Positions 9,233 to 14,904 of a DNA stretch of 64,000 nt are shown piece after piece. The first letter of the stretch is position 1; every line of letters starts with the position of its first letter. This DNA is from an uncultured Bacteroidia bacterium (GTDB taxonomy: Bacteria > Bacteroidota > Bacteroidia > Bacteroidales > UBA932), in contig CACXNA010000005.1 in the NCBI GenBank assembly GCA_902768985.1, positions 1-64,000 of the forward strand, given 5' to 3'. A program made the position numbers and the translations under genes. The notes beneath the pieces are model-generated. The model had not been told where the DNA came from, searched no databases, and saw only the letters and a list, made by a program, of their open reading frames with translations.

Positions 9233-9343
9233 ATGCAGACTACGATTGATTTTTCCCTGTTGAGCGACGCTGTTCGCTCCGAGATGATGGCCCTGATTGA
9301 CGACCTGGGTCTGGAGTTGGTCCCGCAGCCGCAAAGCTGCTAA
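9233..9343 (+). CDS. Small 36-residue protein, unknown
   Basis: The frame runs from the ATG at 9233 to TAA at 9341 and starts MQTTIDFSLLSDAVRSEMM, ending PQPQSC. It sits 44 bases after the -7 box of promoter element copy 1 and 12 bases before the HD-domain gene, so it is at least a translated leader candidate. It has no membrane segment or known motif. It may be an uORF rather than a functional protein. Confidence 0.4.
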   Translation: MQTTIDFSLLSDAVRSEMMALIDDLGLELVPQPQSC

Positions 9344-9355
9344 TCCGCCTGCCTT

Positions 9356-9826
9356 ATGATGAGCATCGAGGAGATTACCCAACTGGCGATCCGCGCCCAC
9401 AGTGGGCAGAAGGATATGATCGGCAATCCCGCGATCCTGCATGTGCTGGCCGTCGGCCTGATGGGGGAGACCGAGCAGGAGAAGAAGGCCGGCTTCCTGC
9501 ACGATGTCGTGGAGGACACGGACCTGACCCTCGAGGCGCTGCGTTCGCAGGGCGTCGAGGAGGACGTCCTGACGGCCGTGGATCTGCTGACGCACCGGGA
9601 CGGCGTCAGCTACGAGGACTACGTCCGGAATATCGTCGCCTCCGGCAATGAGATCGCAATTCACGTGAAATTGAACGACTTGCGTCAGAATCTGGGCCGC
9701 GCGGCGGATTCCATGCTGCGCCTGGAGTCCTGCGGCCGCCGGGACGATGCTCTCTTCCGCGAGATCGTCCGCATCGCCGCCCTCCACGGCTGGGCCGAGC
9801 AGTACATCCTCTCCGCCGCTAATTGA
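9356..9826 (+). CDS. HD-domain (p)ppGpp hydrolase-like protein
   Basis: This is a 156-residue HD-superfamily phosphohydrolase resembling the hydrolase half of RelA/SpoT and the stand-alone MESH1 type. Visible metal-binding positions are an early His in AHSGQK, His-Asp in AGFLHDVVEDTDLT, and the later Asp in HVKLNDLRQNLG. There is no synthetase or TGS domain. It may remove the 3'-diphosphate from alarmones or act on another nucleotide. The start could be the ATG at 9356 or at 9359. It belongs to the short unit driven by promoter element copy 1. Its last 8 bases overlap the end of the convergent lipoprotein gene. Confidence 0.8.
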   Translation: MMSIEEITQLAIRAHSGQKDMIGNPAILHVLAVGLMGETEQEKKAGFLHDVVEDTDLTLEALRSQGVEEDVLTAVDLLTHRDGVSYEDYVRNIVASGNEIAIHVKLNDLRQNLGRAADSMLRLESCGRRDDALFREIVRIAALHGWAEQYILSAAN

Positions 9827-10496
9827 AATGCGCCGGTGCCGGATCAGGATTGGGATTGGGATTGGGATTGGGATTTGGCCCGGGCTTTGATCTTTCGTCC
9901 GCCACGGTGAAATATTTCACGCGCCAGGTGCCCGCTTTGCCCGAAAGGCTGCTATACTTGAATCCAAACTGCACCTTCTTGCCTCTCCAGGCAGCGAGAT
10001 CAATACACACACCGGAGTAGTCAGTCGTGCTCATGGACGGATAGTTGACAGTCAACTGCTTCCATTCGCCGTTCTCTTCCCTAATCCAGACCGTGGCTCC
10101 CTCCTGCACCGATTTAGCGTTATAATAGTTATCGATCGAATGCATAAAAGTTAGTTCGGGGGCAGCGGCTTGGCTCAAGTCGATAAGCGCCGAGAAAAGC
10201 CAGGACTCGACCTTATAATCATTTTCGCTCACTTTTGCGCTCGCAACTATGCCGTATTGTTTATTATGCAACCACACTGGCACTCCAGTGTCGCCGACCG
10301 TGACGCCGTCCGTCGAGAAGGATCTGAAACCCATGATGAGCGGTTCGGAATACGGAAGGCTTTTCGCAATGGAAGAGGAAGGGGCGCTATCGTCCTCCGA
10401 CTCCATGAAGGGAACGGCCAGCGGCTCCGACGTGCAGGATCCAAACGACAGGGCTGACAATACGGTCAGCAGCAGAATAACGGGCTTTGTTTTCAT
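9819..10496 (-). CDS. Lipoprotein with beta-sandwich and Pro-Asn repeat tail, unknown
   Basis: This is a 225-residue exported lipoprotein (lipobox near Cys21 in LSFGSCTS). The body resembles the choice-of-anchor/cleaved-adhesin beta-sandwich proteins common in Bacteroidetes, with DYSGVCIDLAAWRGKKVQFGF as a core strand pair, but I cannot assign a family with certainty. The C-terminus is a PNPNPNPNP spacer encoded by hexanucleotide repeats, then a short tail PAPAHFN. I start at the ATG at 10496, 7 bases after a -7 box, because the longer frame would begin upstream of that promoter. It is convergent with the HD gene and divergent from the next lipoprotein. Confidence 0.7.
   Translation of the reverse strand: MKTKPVILLLTVLSALSFGSCTSEPLAVPFMESEDDSAPSSSIAKSLPYSEPLIMGFRSFSTDGVTVGDTGVPVWLHNKQYGIVASAKVSENDYKVESWLFSALIDLSQAAAPELTFMHSIDNYYNAKSVQEGATVWIREENGEWKQLTVNYPSMSTTDYSGVCIDLAAWRGKKVQFGFKYSSLSGKAGTWRVKYFTVADERSKPGPNPNPNPNPNPDPAPAHFN
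9847..9876. repeat. GGATTG hexanucleotide tandem repeat
   Basis: Four exact GGATTG units plus a fifth ending in T encode the Pro-Asn repeat near the C-terminus of the minus-strand lipoprotein. The unit is 6 bases, so unit gain or loss keeps the frame. Confidence 0.8.
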
Positions 10497-10503
10497 CGAG
10501 ATG

Positions 10504-10511
10504 CAAAGATA
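10504..10511 (-). promoter_or_regulatory. -7 box TATCTTTG for the minus-strand lipoprotein
   Basis: Read on the minus strand, TATCTTTG ends 7 bases before the ATG at 10496. No clear -33 element is visible at the expected distance. The closeness suggests a leaderless or near-leaderless mRNA. Confidence 0.45.
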
Positions 10512-10561
10512 CTCTTTTTCCGTCATTCAGAATCAGCCTTTTTCACTATCTTCGCACCATT

Positions 10562-11104
10562 ATGAAGAAGTCTGTGAAATCCCTGTTCCTCTTCGCCCTG
10601 TTGTTCGCCGTGGCAGGAGCGTTTGTCGTGTCTTGTGAGAAAGGTGGTGAAGATGATCTCCCCGGGCGCCATGAAGGAGTCGAACCCGATATCAGTCCGT
10701 TCCTCGATCCCAAGGGAGACACATACTATATTGAAACTGACGGAACCACAATAAGTCGTGAATCCAGATACTATTCTTTTGAGATCAAGGCCAAAGCGAT
10801 TACTTTCAATAGTTTCTCATGCACGCTATTTGACCACAAGTTTTTTGTCTTTTCAGAGGAATGCAACCTGACGCTGAGTGGTAGCTCTACGTTCACTATA
10901 GACAAAGATGGAAAATTTGGTGCAAAACACCTCACACTGTCGGGCAATGGCAGCATCACGTTCAAAGCGGGTAGTATTAACGAAGCAGATTACAATAGGA
11001 AGTTCTCCGCCGCGGAAGGATACACCTTGACATCCTCCGGAAAGAAGGACGAGCGAAACGGCGCCCGGCAATCCTGCACGTGGACGATAAAGCCAAGCAA
11101 GTAA
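10562..11104 (+). CDS. Small exported lipoprotein, unknown
   Basis: This is a 180-residue protein with a basic N-terminus, a hydrophobic core and a lipobox ending at the Cys in FVVSCEKGG. The mature part is rich in Ser, Thr and alternating hydrophobic residues (ITFNSFSCTLF, LTLSGSSTFTI, LSGNGSITF), consistent with an all-beta surface protein. I recognise no family. I start at the ATG at 10562, 7 bases after a plus-strand -7-like box TATCTTCG (10547-10554). It is divergent from the neighbouring lipoprotein and followed by an inverted repeat and a small-RNA locus. Confidence 0.65.
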   Translation: MKKSVKSLFLFALLFAVAGAFVVSCEKGGEDDLPGRHEGVEPDISPFLDPKGDTYYIETDGTTISRESRYYSFEIKAKAITFNSFSCTLFDHKFFVFSEECNLTLSGSSTFTIDKDGKFGAKHLTLSGNGSITFKAGSINEADYNRKFSAAEGYTLTSSGKKDERNGARQSCTWTIKPSK

Positions 11105-11159
11105 ATCCCATACGTCTTTTGCACCCGGCAGATCTGCTGCCGACTAGGTTCTGGGATAC

Positions 11160-11185
11160 AAAAAGCCACCCCGATCGAGGGGTGG
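11160..11185 (-). terminator. Intrinsic terminator on the minus strand
   Basis: CCACCCC (11166-11172) pairs with GGGGTGG (11179-11185), and on the minus strand the stem is followed by GC and a run of five T (11160-11164). It would stop transcription arriving from the nuclease gene to its right after crossing the small-RNA locus in antisense. Confidence 0.6.
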
Positions 11186-11189
11186 TCTA

Positions 11190-11219
11190 TTGTGTTTTCA
11201 AACATTATGTATATCTTTG
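11190..11219 (+). promoter_or_regulatory. Promoter of the 11226-11316 small RNA
   Basis: TTG at 11190-11192 and TATCTTTG at 11212-11219 are 19 bp apart. No start codon with a supported frame follows, but a structured RNA and a terminator do. Confidence 0.6.
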
Positions 11220-11225
11220 CAAAAG

Positions 11226-11316
11226 AGAGATCGAAGGGGCGATGGGTAAAGGGGTAGCCCTCCTGTCGCCCGGAACCGGAGATCTCTGAAACCACCCTGC
11301 TACCGGGGTGGTTTTT
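11226..11316 (+). ncRNA. Structured small RNA with its own promoter and terminator
   Basis: The roughly 90-base transcript can form a long hairpin. AGAGATC (11226-11232) pairs with GATCTCT (11281-11287), GGGCGA (11237-11242) with TCGCCC (11266-11271), and GGG near 11244 with CCC near 11258. A second stem, ACCACC with GGTGGT (11291-11312), followed by five T, is a standard terminator. No protein frame explains it. I do not recognise it as tmRNA, 6S, SRP RNA or a known riboswitch. The terminator overlaps the last codons of the opposite nuclease gene. Confidence 0.6.
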
Positions 11317-11839
11317 CAATTTCTATAACCTGAGCACCAATGATAGCAAGGATTCTTGTAATCTCTGGCCATCTTTCATTCTTAATACGCGCCTCTTCAT
11401 ACATATACCACCCTTCCTTAATCCTTTCAAAATTAAATAGATTTTTATTAGGATAAAGTAAGATAACATGTTGCGCGCCTTGCATGGCAGCATCATATAT
11501 TTTCGTTCTAATTGCCCATCTGCCAGAACCTTCGACTGCTTTTATTTCACAACGAACCCAATCAAGAAGACCATCGCACTGTTTCATACAAACGTCTTTT
11601 TTCTCAGATTGCAAGATAATGCTACGACCTGATTGTCTAAGTACGTTGACTGCATCCAATTCATACTGGCCTCGTCTACAGCCGAAAGGACCAATACTCT
11701 TGTCGAACTGGTGTTCACGATGCACGGCGCTGACACCGCCGGACTGCTCGTCAAAACAGACATCTACATAGTTGGGGTCACTGAGTAAGCGAAGGTATTC
11801 CTGAAAGTTTTCTTCCCGCTGTTCGTCACAGTTAATCAT
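11300..11839 (-). CDS. CdiA/MuF-like toxin nuclease domain protein (orphan)
   Basis: This is a 179-residue protein resembling the C-terminal PD-(D/E)XK-type nuclease found on CdiA toxins and on Bacteroidetes MuF-type phage head proteins. The lead-in GGVSAVHREHQFDK is characteristic of the phage head versions. The candidate catalytic stretch comprises YELDAVNVL and CEIKAVEGSG (Glu-x-Lys), followed by AAMQGAQHVILLYP. There is no delivery domain or signal peptide, so it is an orphan toxin-like module or recombination remnant. I start at the ATG at 11839 because the truncated paralogue at 13655 begins at the matching codon; an in-frame ATG at 11887 is the alternative. A small gene 90 bases upstream could be a partner. 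Confidence 0.6.
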   Translation of the reverse strand: MINCDEQREENFQEYLRLLSDPNYVDVCFDEQSGGVSAVHREHQFDKSIGPFGCRRGQYELDAVNVLRQSGRSIILQSEKKDVCMKQCDGLLDWVRCEIKAVEGSGRWAIRTKIYDAAMQGAQHVILLYPNKNLFNFERIKEGWYMYEEARIKNERWPEITRILAIIGAQVIEIEKPPR

Positions 11840-11929
11840 AGTTTTAGCCTTTTCCGCTACCATGCTTATCATGCCAGCTTTAGGCAATCCGTCTGTCTAT
11901 TGATGTGAATACCCTACAAATCAAAGAAA

Positions 11930-12214
11930 CTATTTGCTTCGTGTGCCATGTAGTAGATCAAATGCTTGATCAAACGACATTTCAAGATTAAGGCTGTGTT
12001 CTTTCACGGGAAACCCCATTGATTGTAATGACATGAATGCAAATGCTACTTGAGATTTTACATAACCGAGAAAATAGCCTTCTTCAAAGCCATAGCTGCA
12101 CTTGTTAACCAGTTCTCTAGCATAGACTTGAGAGTAGCCTTTTGATTCGTACATGTTAAGCTGTTCTTTCTTGAAAGAATCAAAAATGTGAATCCAGTCG
12201 TTTTCGTTATTCAT
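11930..12214 (-). CDS. Small hypothetical protein, possible partner of the nuclease
   Basis: This is a 94-residue soluble, acidic protein with predicted helices, including YARELVNKCSYGFEEGYFLGY. I recognise no family. It lies upstream of the CdiA-like nuclease in the same direction, which is the position of a possible immunity or accessory gene, but there is no direct support for that. Base composition is AT-rich compared with the flanking genes, which suggests recent acquisition. Confidence 0.5.
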   Translation of the reverse strand: MNNENDWIHIFDSFKKEQLNMYESKGYSQVYARELVNKCSYGFEEGYFLGYVKSQVAFAFMSLQSMGFPVKEHSLNLEMSFDQAFDLLHGTRSK

Positions 12215-12243
12215 TGTTTTACTTAATTAAATATAGTATCTAC

Positions 12244-13011
12244 TTATAAACATAATCGATCATATACCAAATACTTGTCTCTCTCAACGCTTTCTTTTGC
12301 AAATGATTTCAGGGCGCCTCGGGGCACGAGGTCAACCTTTCTGCCTGCCCCTTTTTCGAGCTTCTGAATCAGAGAAGCGACCGCCATCAGACCGAAGGGC
12401 GCTCCTTGCTCGAAATCAACCAGTAAATCCAGATCGCTATCCGGGCGTTCCTCCATTCGGGCGAAGGATCCGAAGACCCACGCTCGCTGAACCGGTGCTT
12501 CCGACAGAATCCCGACAACGGAGTGTATCGCTGCCATGCGCTCCTGGTCAAGCTCGGCCAGGATGCCCTCCACCTCTTCTTTCTTCCCTTTGCGGGCGGC
12601 ATAACGGCAAAGCCGTGAAATGTTTACCTGGTACTGCTCGAACACCCGCTGGTAAAAGCGCTTTGGCGCTTCGTCGATATACTCCTTATCTGAAATACGA
12701 TCCACCAGCTGCTTCTCCAGCGTTGGTACTGTCATTTCCTCTTCTTCGGTCAGCGGGGCCTCAGAAACCATTGGCTTAACAAGTACGAAATCATGCAAGA
12801 CATCCATCATCTGATAGGCTTTCCGGATATCAGCCACATCTGGAAAATGCCGCTTCAACGCCGTCAGACCCATTTCTATCGATGACCTGGGCACCTCCAC
12901 AACGACATTCCGTCCTAATTGACAGACACAATGGTTTATCCCAACGCAGTCTTGGATAAGCGCTTCGTTGACGGACCGCATTTGTGGCGTAATCTGAATA
13001 TGGTATTCCAT
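12244..13011 (-). CDS. MNT-type nucleotidyltransferase domain protein
   Basis: This is a 255-residue protein with a minimal nucleotidyltransferase domain at the C-terminus (about 165-255). The signature WVFGSFARMEERPDSDLDLLVDF has the Gly-Ser and Asp-x-Asp metal site, followed by the third carboxylate region RKVDLV. The N-terminal 160 residues are helical and unassigned. MNT proteins often work with HEPN partners in toxin-antitoxin pairs, where they modify the HEPN protein with nucleotides, but I see no HEPN gene next to it. The ATG at 13011 is chosen because the promoter lies just upstream at 13028-13059, inside any longer frame. Confidence 0.75.
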   Translation of the reverse strand: MEYHIQITPQMRSVNEALIQDCVGINHCVCQLGRNVVVEVPRSSIEMGLTALKRHFPDVADIRKAYQMMDVLHDFVLVKPMVSEAPLTEEEEMTVPTLEKQLVDRISDKEYIDEAPKRFYQRVFEQYQVNISRLCRYAARKGKKEEVEGILAELDQERMAAIHSVVGILSEAPVQRAWVFGSFARMEERPDSDLDLLVDFEQGAPFGLMAVASLIQKLEKGAGRKVDLVPRGALKSFAKESVERDKYLVYDRLCL

Positions 13012-13027
13012 GGCCAACTGTTTTTTG

Positions 13028-13059
13028 CAAATATAATCAAATTGGCAATAATCTACAAA
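13028..13059 (-). promoter_or_regulatory. Promoter of the MNT-protein gene
   Basis: On the minus strand, TTTG (13056-13059), 20 bp, then TATATTTG (13028-13035), 16 bases before the ATG. This is one of the best consensus matches in the window. Confidence 0.7.
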
Positions 13060-13120
13060 TATTGCCAAACGTCCGCGTTCTCCTTCATTTGCCAGTGATC
13101 CGATCGGAGAATCTTTTTTC

Positions 13121-13157
13121 TTTTGTCAAAAGCTGGCAAAACGCTGCTGTATCTTTG
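13121..13157 (+). promoter_or_regulatory. Copy 2 of the long conserved promoter element
   Basis: TTTTGTC at 13121 and the -7 box TATCTTTG at 13150-13157, with the shared TGGCAAAACGCTGC spacer. No start codon with a supported frame follows; the downstream DNA is the 104-bp repeat at 13185. Confidence 0.6.
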
Positions 13158-13184
13158 CACCTGCAAAGAACAACATAACGACAG

Positions 13185-13288
13185 CCCCATCCTCCTGCAA
13201 CCGGGGTTTCCGGCGGAGCCGGCAGGGCTGCCGTCGTGCAAGCAAGAAAATGCTTGCCCGCCGCCACCCTGCCGCCTTATCCGCCTCC
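13185..13288. repeat. 104-bp GC-rich repeat, copy 1
   Basis: It begins CCCCATCCTCCTGCAAC, contains the palindromic core CCGGCGGAGCCGGCAGG and a GCAAGCAAGAAAATGCTTGC hairpin, and ends CCGCCTTATCCGCCTCC. A near-identical copy lies at 14179-14284. Both lie in non-coding DNA downstream of a copy of the long promoter element. Confidence 0.75.
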
Positions 13289-13290
13289 CG

Positions 13291-13350
13291 GAGTTCTATG
13301 ACCCGACGTATGAGTACTTTAAGGGGTTGGGGATAGAGGAGATTCTTTAA
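13291..13350 (+). pseudogene. 19-residue 3' gene remnant (EFYDPTYEYFK...)
   Basis: The frame 13291-13350 reads EFYDPTYEYFKGLGIEEIL then stop, with no start codon. A sister fragment at 14507-14563 reads EFYDPTYEYFKLLGIDEI then stop. The protein-level conservation with silent changes suggests the end of a real gene family broken by recombination. The parent protein is not recognised. Confidence 0.5.
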
Positions 13351-13366
13351 AATTGATGAATCACAG

Positions 13367-13396
13367 TTGTGTTTTTAATTTTAATGATTATCTTTG
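13367..13396 (+). promoter_or_regulatory. Promoter of the 13403-13468 small RNA
   Basis: TTG at 13367-13369, 19 bp, then TATCTTTG at 13389-13396. It is followed at once by a short structured transcript and a terminator. Confidence 0.55.
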
Positions 13397-13402
13397 CAAA
13401 AG

Positions 13403-13468
13403 AAGGGGGGGAGGCACACCACCTGTCCCTTTAGAACCTTCCTAATTAGCCGCTTCGGCGGCTTTTTT
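13403..13468 (+). ncRNA. Short small RNA ending in an intrinsic terminator
   Basis: The transcript would be about 66 bases. GAAGG near 13402 can pair with CCTTC near 13438, with GAGG and CCT closing an inner stem around CACACCA. The terminator AGCCGC-TTCG-GCGGCT (13448-13463) is followed by six T. No protein frame is present. It lies between the gene remnant and the truncated nuclease paralogue. Confidence 0.5.
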
Positions 13469-13475
13469 CGTTTTA

Positions 13476-13655
13476 TCATGGTGACCATTCGATAACCGAT
13501 TCTTCCACAACACATAATATATGCTTGTGTTCACGATGCACGGCGCTGACGCCGCCTGACTGTTCGTCAAAACAGACATCTACATAGTTGGGGTCTCGGA
13601 GTAAGCGAAGGTATTCTTGAAAATTATCTTCCCGCTGTTCGTCACTGATTATCAT
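13476..13655 (-). pseudogene. 5' fragment of a CdiA/MuF-like nuclease gene
   Basis: The first 43 codons (13527-13655) match the start of the intact nuclease gene (11711-11839) almost residue for residue, from MI-x-x-DEQRE through GGVSAVHREH. The frame then runs into unrelated sequence and stops at 13476. The catalytic region is lost. Its start overlaps the end of the preceding 79-residue gene by 14 bases, as expected for translational coupling in the original operon. Confidence 0.7.
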
Positions 13656-13881
13656 AGCTTTCCATCCTTTGCGGAAGGAAGGGCCGAATCAGCTTGACGT
13701 TGGCGCGATCAACTTGGAACCACTCGCAGAAAAGCGAAATGGCATCTCGCAAAGTCCACCCCGGTACACACGGAATACGTTCTGCGGTAACCTCTTGCTG
13801 CAGAACGGTATATGCGACATGCATCTCGTGTGAAACCGGGTCCAAAGTGGGAACTGTCTGAACCCTCAGCCTAACTTCCAT
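13642..13881 (-). CDS. Small hypothetical protein coupled to the broken nuclease
   Basis: This is a 79-residue protein beginning MEVRLRVQTVPTLDPVSHEM. No family is recognised; the length and the position just before a toxin-like gene are those of an antitoxin or immunity partner, but that is speculation. I use the ATG at 13881 because a -7 box (TATCTTCG, minus strand, 13936-13943) lies upstream of it. Its last 14 bases overlap the truncated nuclease start. Confidence 0.5.
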   Translation of the reverse strand: MEVRLRVQTVPTLDPVSHEMHVAYTVLQQEVTAERIPCVPGWTLRDAISLFCEWFQVDRANVKLIRPFLPQRMESYDNQ

Positions 13882-13983
13882 AACATCACTCAATAAACAG
13901 TTCCATTTGATCGTGGATGGAGAACCAGTACTGCGAAGATACAAAAAATAGAGTTCAGATAGAAAAACAATCCGTAATTAATA

Positions 13984-14020
13984 TTTTGTCGAAAGCTGGC
14001 AAAACGCTGCCGTATCTTTG
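13984..14020 (+). promoter_or_regulatory. Copy 3 of the long conserved promoter element
   Basis: TTTTGTC at 13984 and TATCTTTG at 14013-14020, with the same spacer as the copies at 9153 and 13121. The start region after it (AAAGAACAACATAACG) is also shared with copy 2. Confidence 0.6.
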
Positions 14021-14054
14021 CCCCTGCAAAAGAACAACATAACGGCAGTATATC

Positions 14055-14166
14055 ATGGAAGCAAACAATCAACAAGAGAGCCTGAGTCTGAGCCTTTTTT
14101 CGGGCTCATCAAGCTTGGAATGGCAGGGTATTTCGTGTACCATTTTATCGGCTGGATGACGCTGTA
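14055..14166 (+). pseudogene. Small membrane-protein frame with a -1 shift at a T6 run
   Basis: From the ATG at 14055 the frame reads MEANNQQESLSLSLF and stops at 14157. One base back at the run of six T (14095-14100), the sequence continues FFGLIKLGMAGYFVYHFIGWMTL to a stop at 14164, giving a 37-residue protein with one membrane segment. This could be a simple frameshift mutation or slippage. It is the first frame after promoter element copy 3. Confidence 0.35.
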
Positions 14167-14178
14167 GCTATACGGACG

Positions 14179-14284
14179 CCCCAATCCTCCTGCAACACGG
14201 GGCTTCCGGCGGAGCCGGCAGGGCTGCCGTCGTGCAAGCAAGGAAATGCTTGCCCGCCGTCACCCTGCCGCCTTATCCGCCTCC
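14179..14284. repeat. GC-rich repeat, copy 2
   Basis: It is the partner of the 13185-13288 repeat, with a handful of differences and the same palindromic core. The surrounding DNA differs after the CCGCCTCC end. The stretch 14285-14400 is GC-rich and holds no frame I can support. Confidence 0.75.
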
Positions 14285-14435
14285 AGCCCCATACCGCCGG
14301 CCGCCCCACGCACCCCACGCACGGCCCCCGACGGCGCAGGCAAACGGCCACAGGCTCACGCACGGCTAGCCCGCCGGCCGGCGCAAACATTTTTCCAACT
14401 TTTTCCTATATTTGTGATTATTCCACACAAACCGC

Positions 14436-14563
14436 ATGCGCAAATTCTATTACAGCGAGACCTGTTCCCGTTTCCTCCGGGCGGATGACAACGCCACCGT
14501 CACCCGGAGTTCTATGACCCGACGTATGAGTACTTCAAGTTATTAGGAATAGACGAGATATAG
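14436..14563 (+). pseudogene. Frameshifted small gene, second EFYDPTYEYFK copy
   Basis: From the ATG at 14436 the frame reads MRKFYYSETCSRFLRADDN and stops at 14544. The +1 frame from 14507 reads EFYDPTYEYFKLLGIDEI and stops at 14563, 3 bases before the MazG-like gene. A -7 box TATATTTG lies at 14407-14414. The two pieces may be halves of one gene joined by deletion. Confidence 0.45.
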
Positions 14564-14566
14564 CAT

Positions 14567-14896
14567 ATGACTGATATTGAGCAGATTCTTAATGAATTAA
14601 GACGATTTAACCAGGAGCGCGACTGGGACCAGTTCCATAATGGGAAAGATCTCGCTATAGCTATTTCTTTGGAAGCAAGCGAACTCCTCGAGTGCTTCCT
14701 TTGGAAGTCTCCGGAGGACGCCAAGCCGGAGAAGATCCGGGAGGAACTCGCTGATGTTCTGAACTATGCCTTCCAGATGGCTGACAAGTATAACCTTGAT
14801 ATCAAGGAGATTATGCTTGATAAGCTTAAGCGGAATGCGGAGAAGTATCCGGCCGACAAAGCACGCGGTACCGCGAAGAAGTATAACGAACTCTAG
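14567..14896 (+). CDS. MazG-like nucleotide pyrophosphohydrolase
   Basis: This is a 109-residue all-alpha NTP pyrophosphatase, which hydrolyses (d)NTPs to monophosphate and diphosphate using Mg2+. The metal site is visible as EASELLE (about 38-44) and EELADVLNY (about 60-68), the ExxE and ExxD pattern of the MazG/dCTPase superfamily. The C-terminal half is lysine-rich (KLKRNAEKYPADKARG). It is 8 bases upstream of the DUF2075 helicase gene and clearly in one unit with it. Pairing of a nucleotide hydrolase with a nuclease-helicase suggests nucleic-acid stress or phage defence rather than general housecleaning; that is inference. Confidence 0.85.
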   Translation: MTDIEQILNELRRFNQERDWDQFHNGKDLAIAISLEASELLECFLWKSPEDAKPEKIREELADVLNYAFQMADKYNLDIKEIMLDKLKRNAEKYPADKARGTAKKYNEL

Positions 14897-14904
14897 TCCA
14901 GCGT

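Noticed and set aside
9847..9876. Short tandem repeat considered as a phase-variation tract
   Set aside because: The unit is 6 bases inside a coding region, so length changes keep the frame; no on/off switching is expected.
13053..13267. Short minus-strand frames over the GC-rich repeat
   Set aside because: They translate the palindromic repeat; similar frames arise from both copies, with no start signal or conservation of codon third positions.
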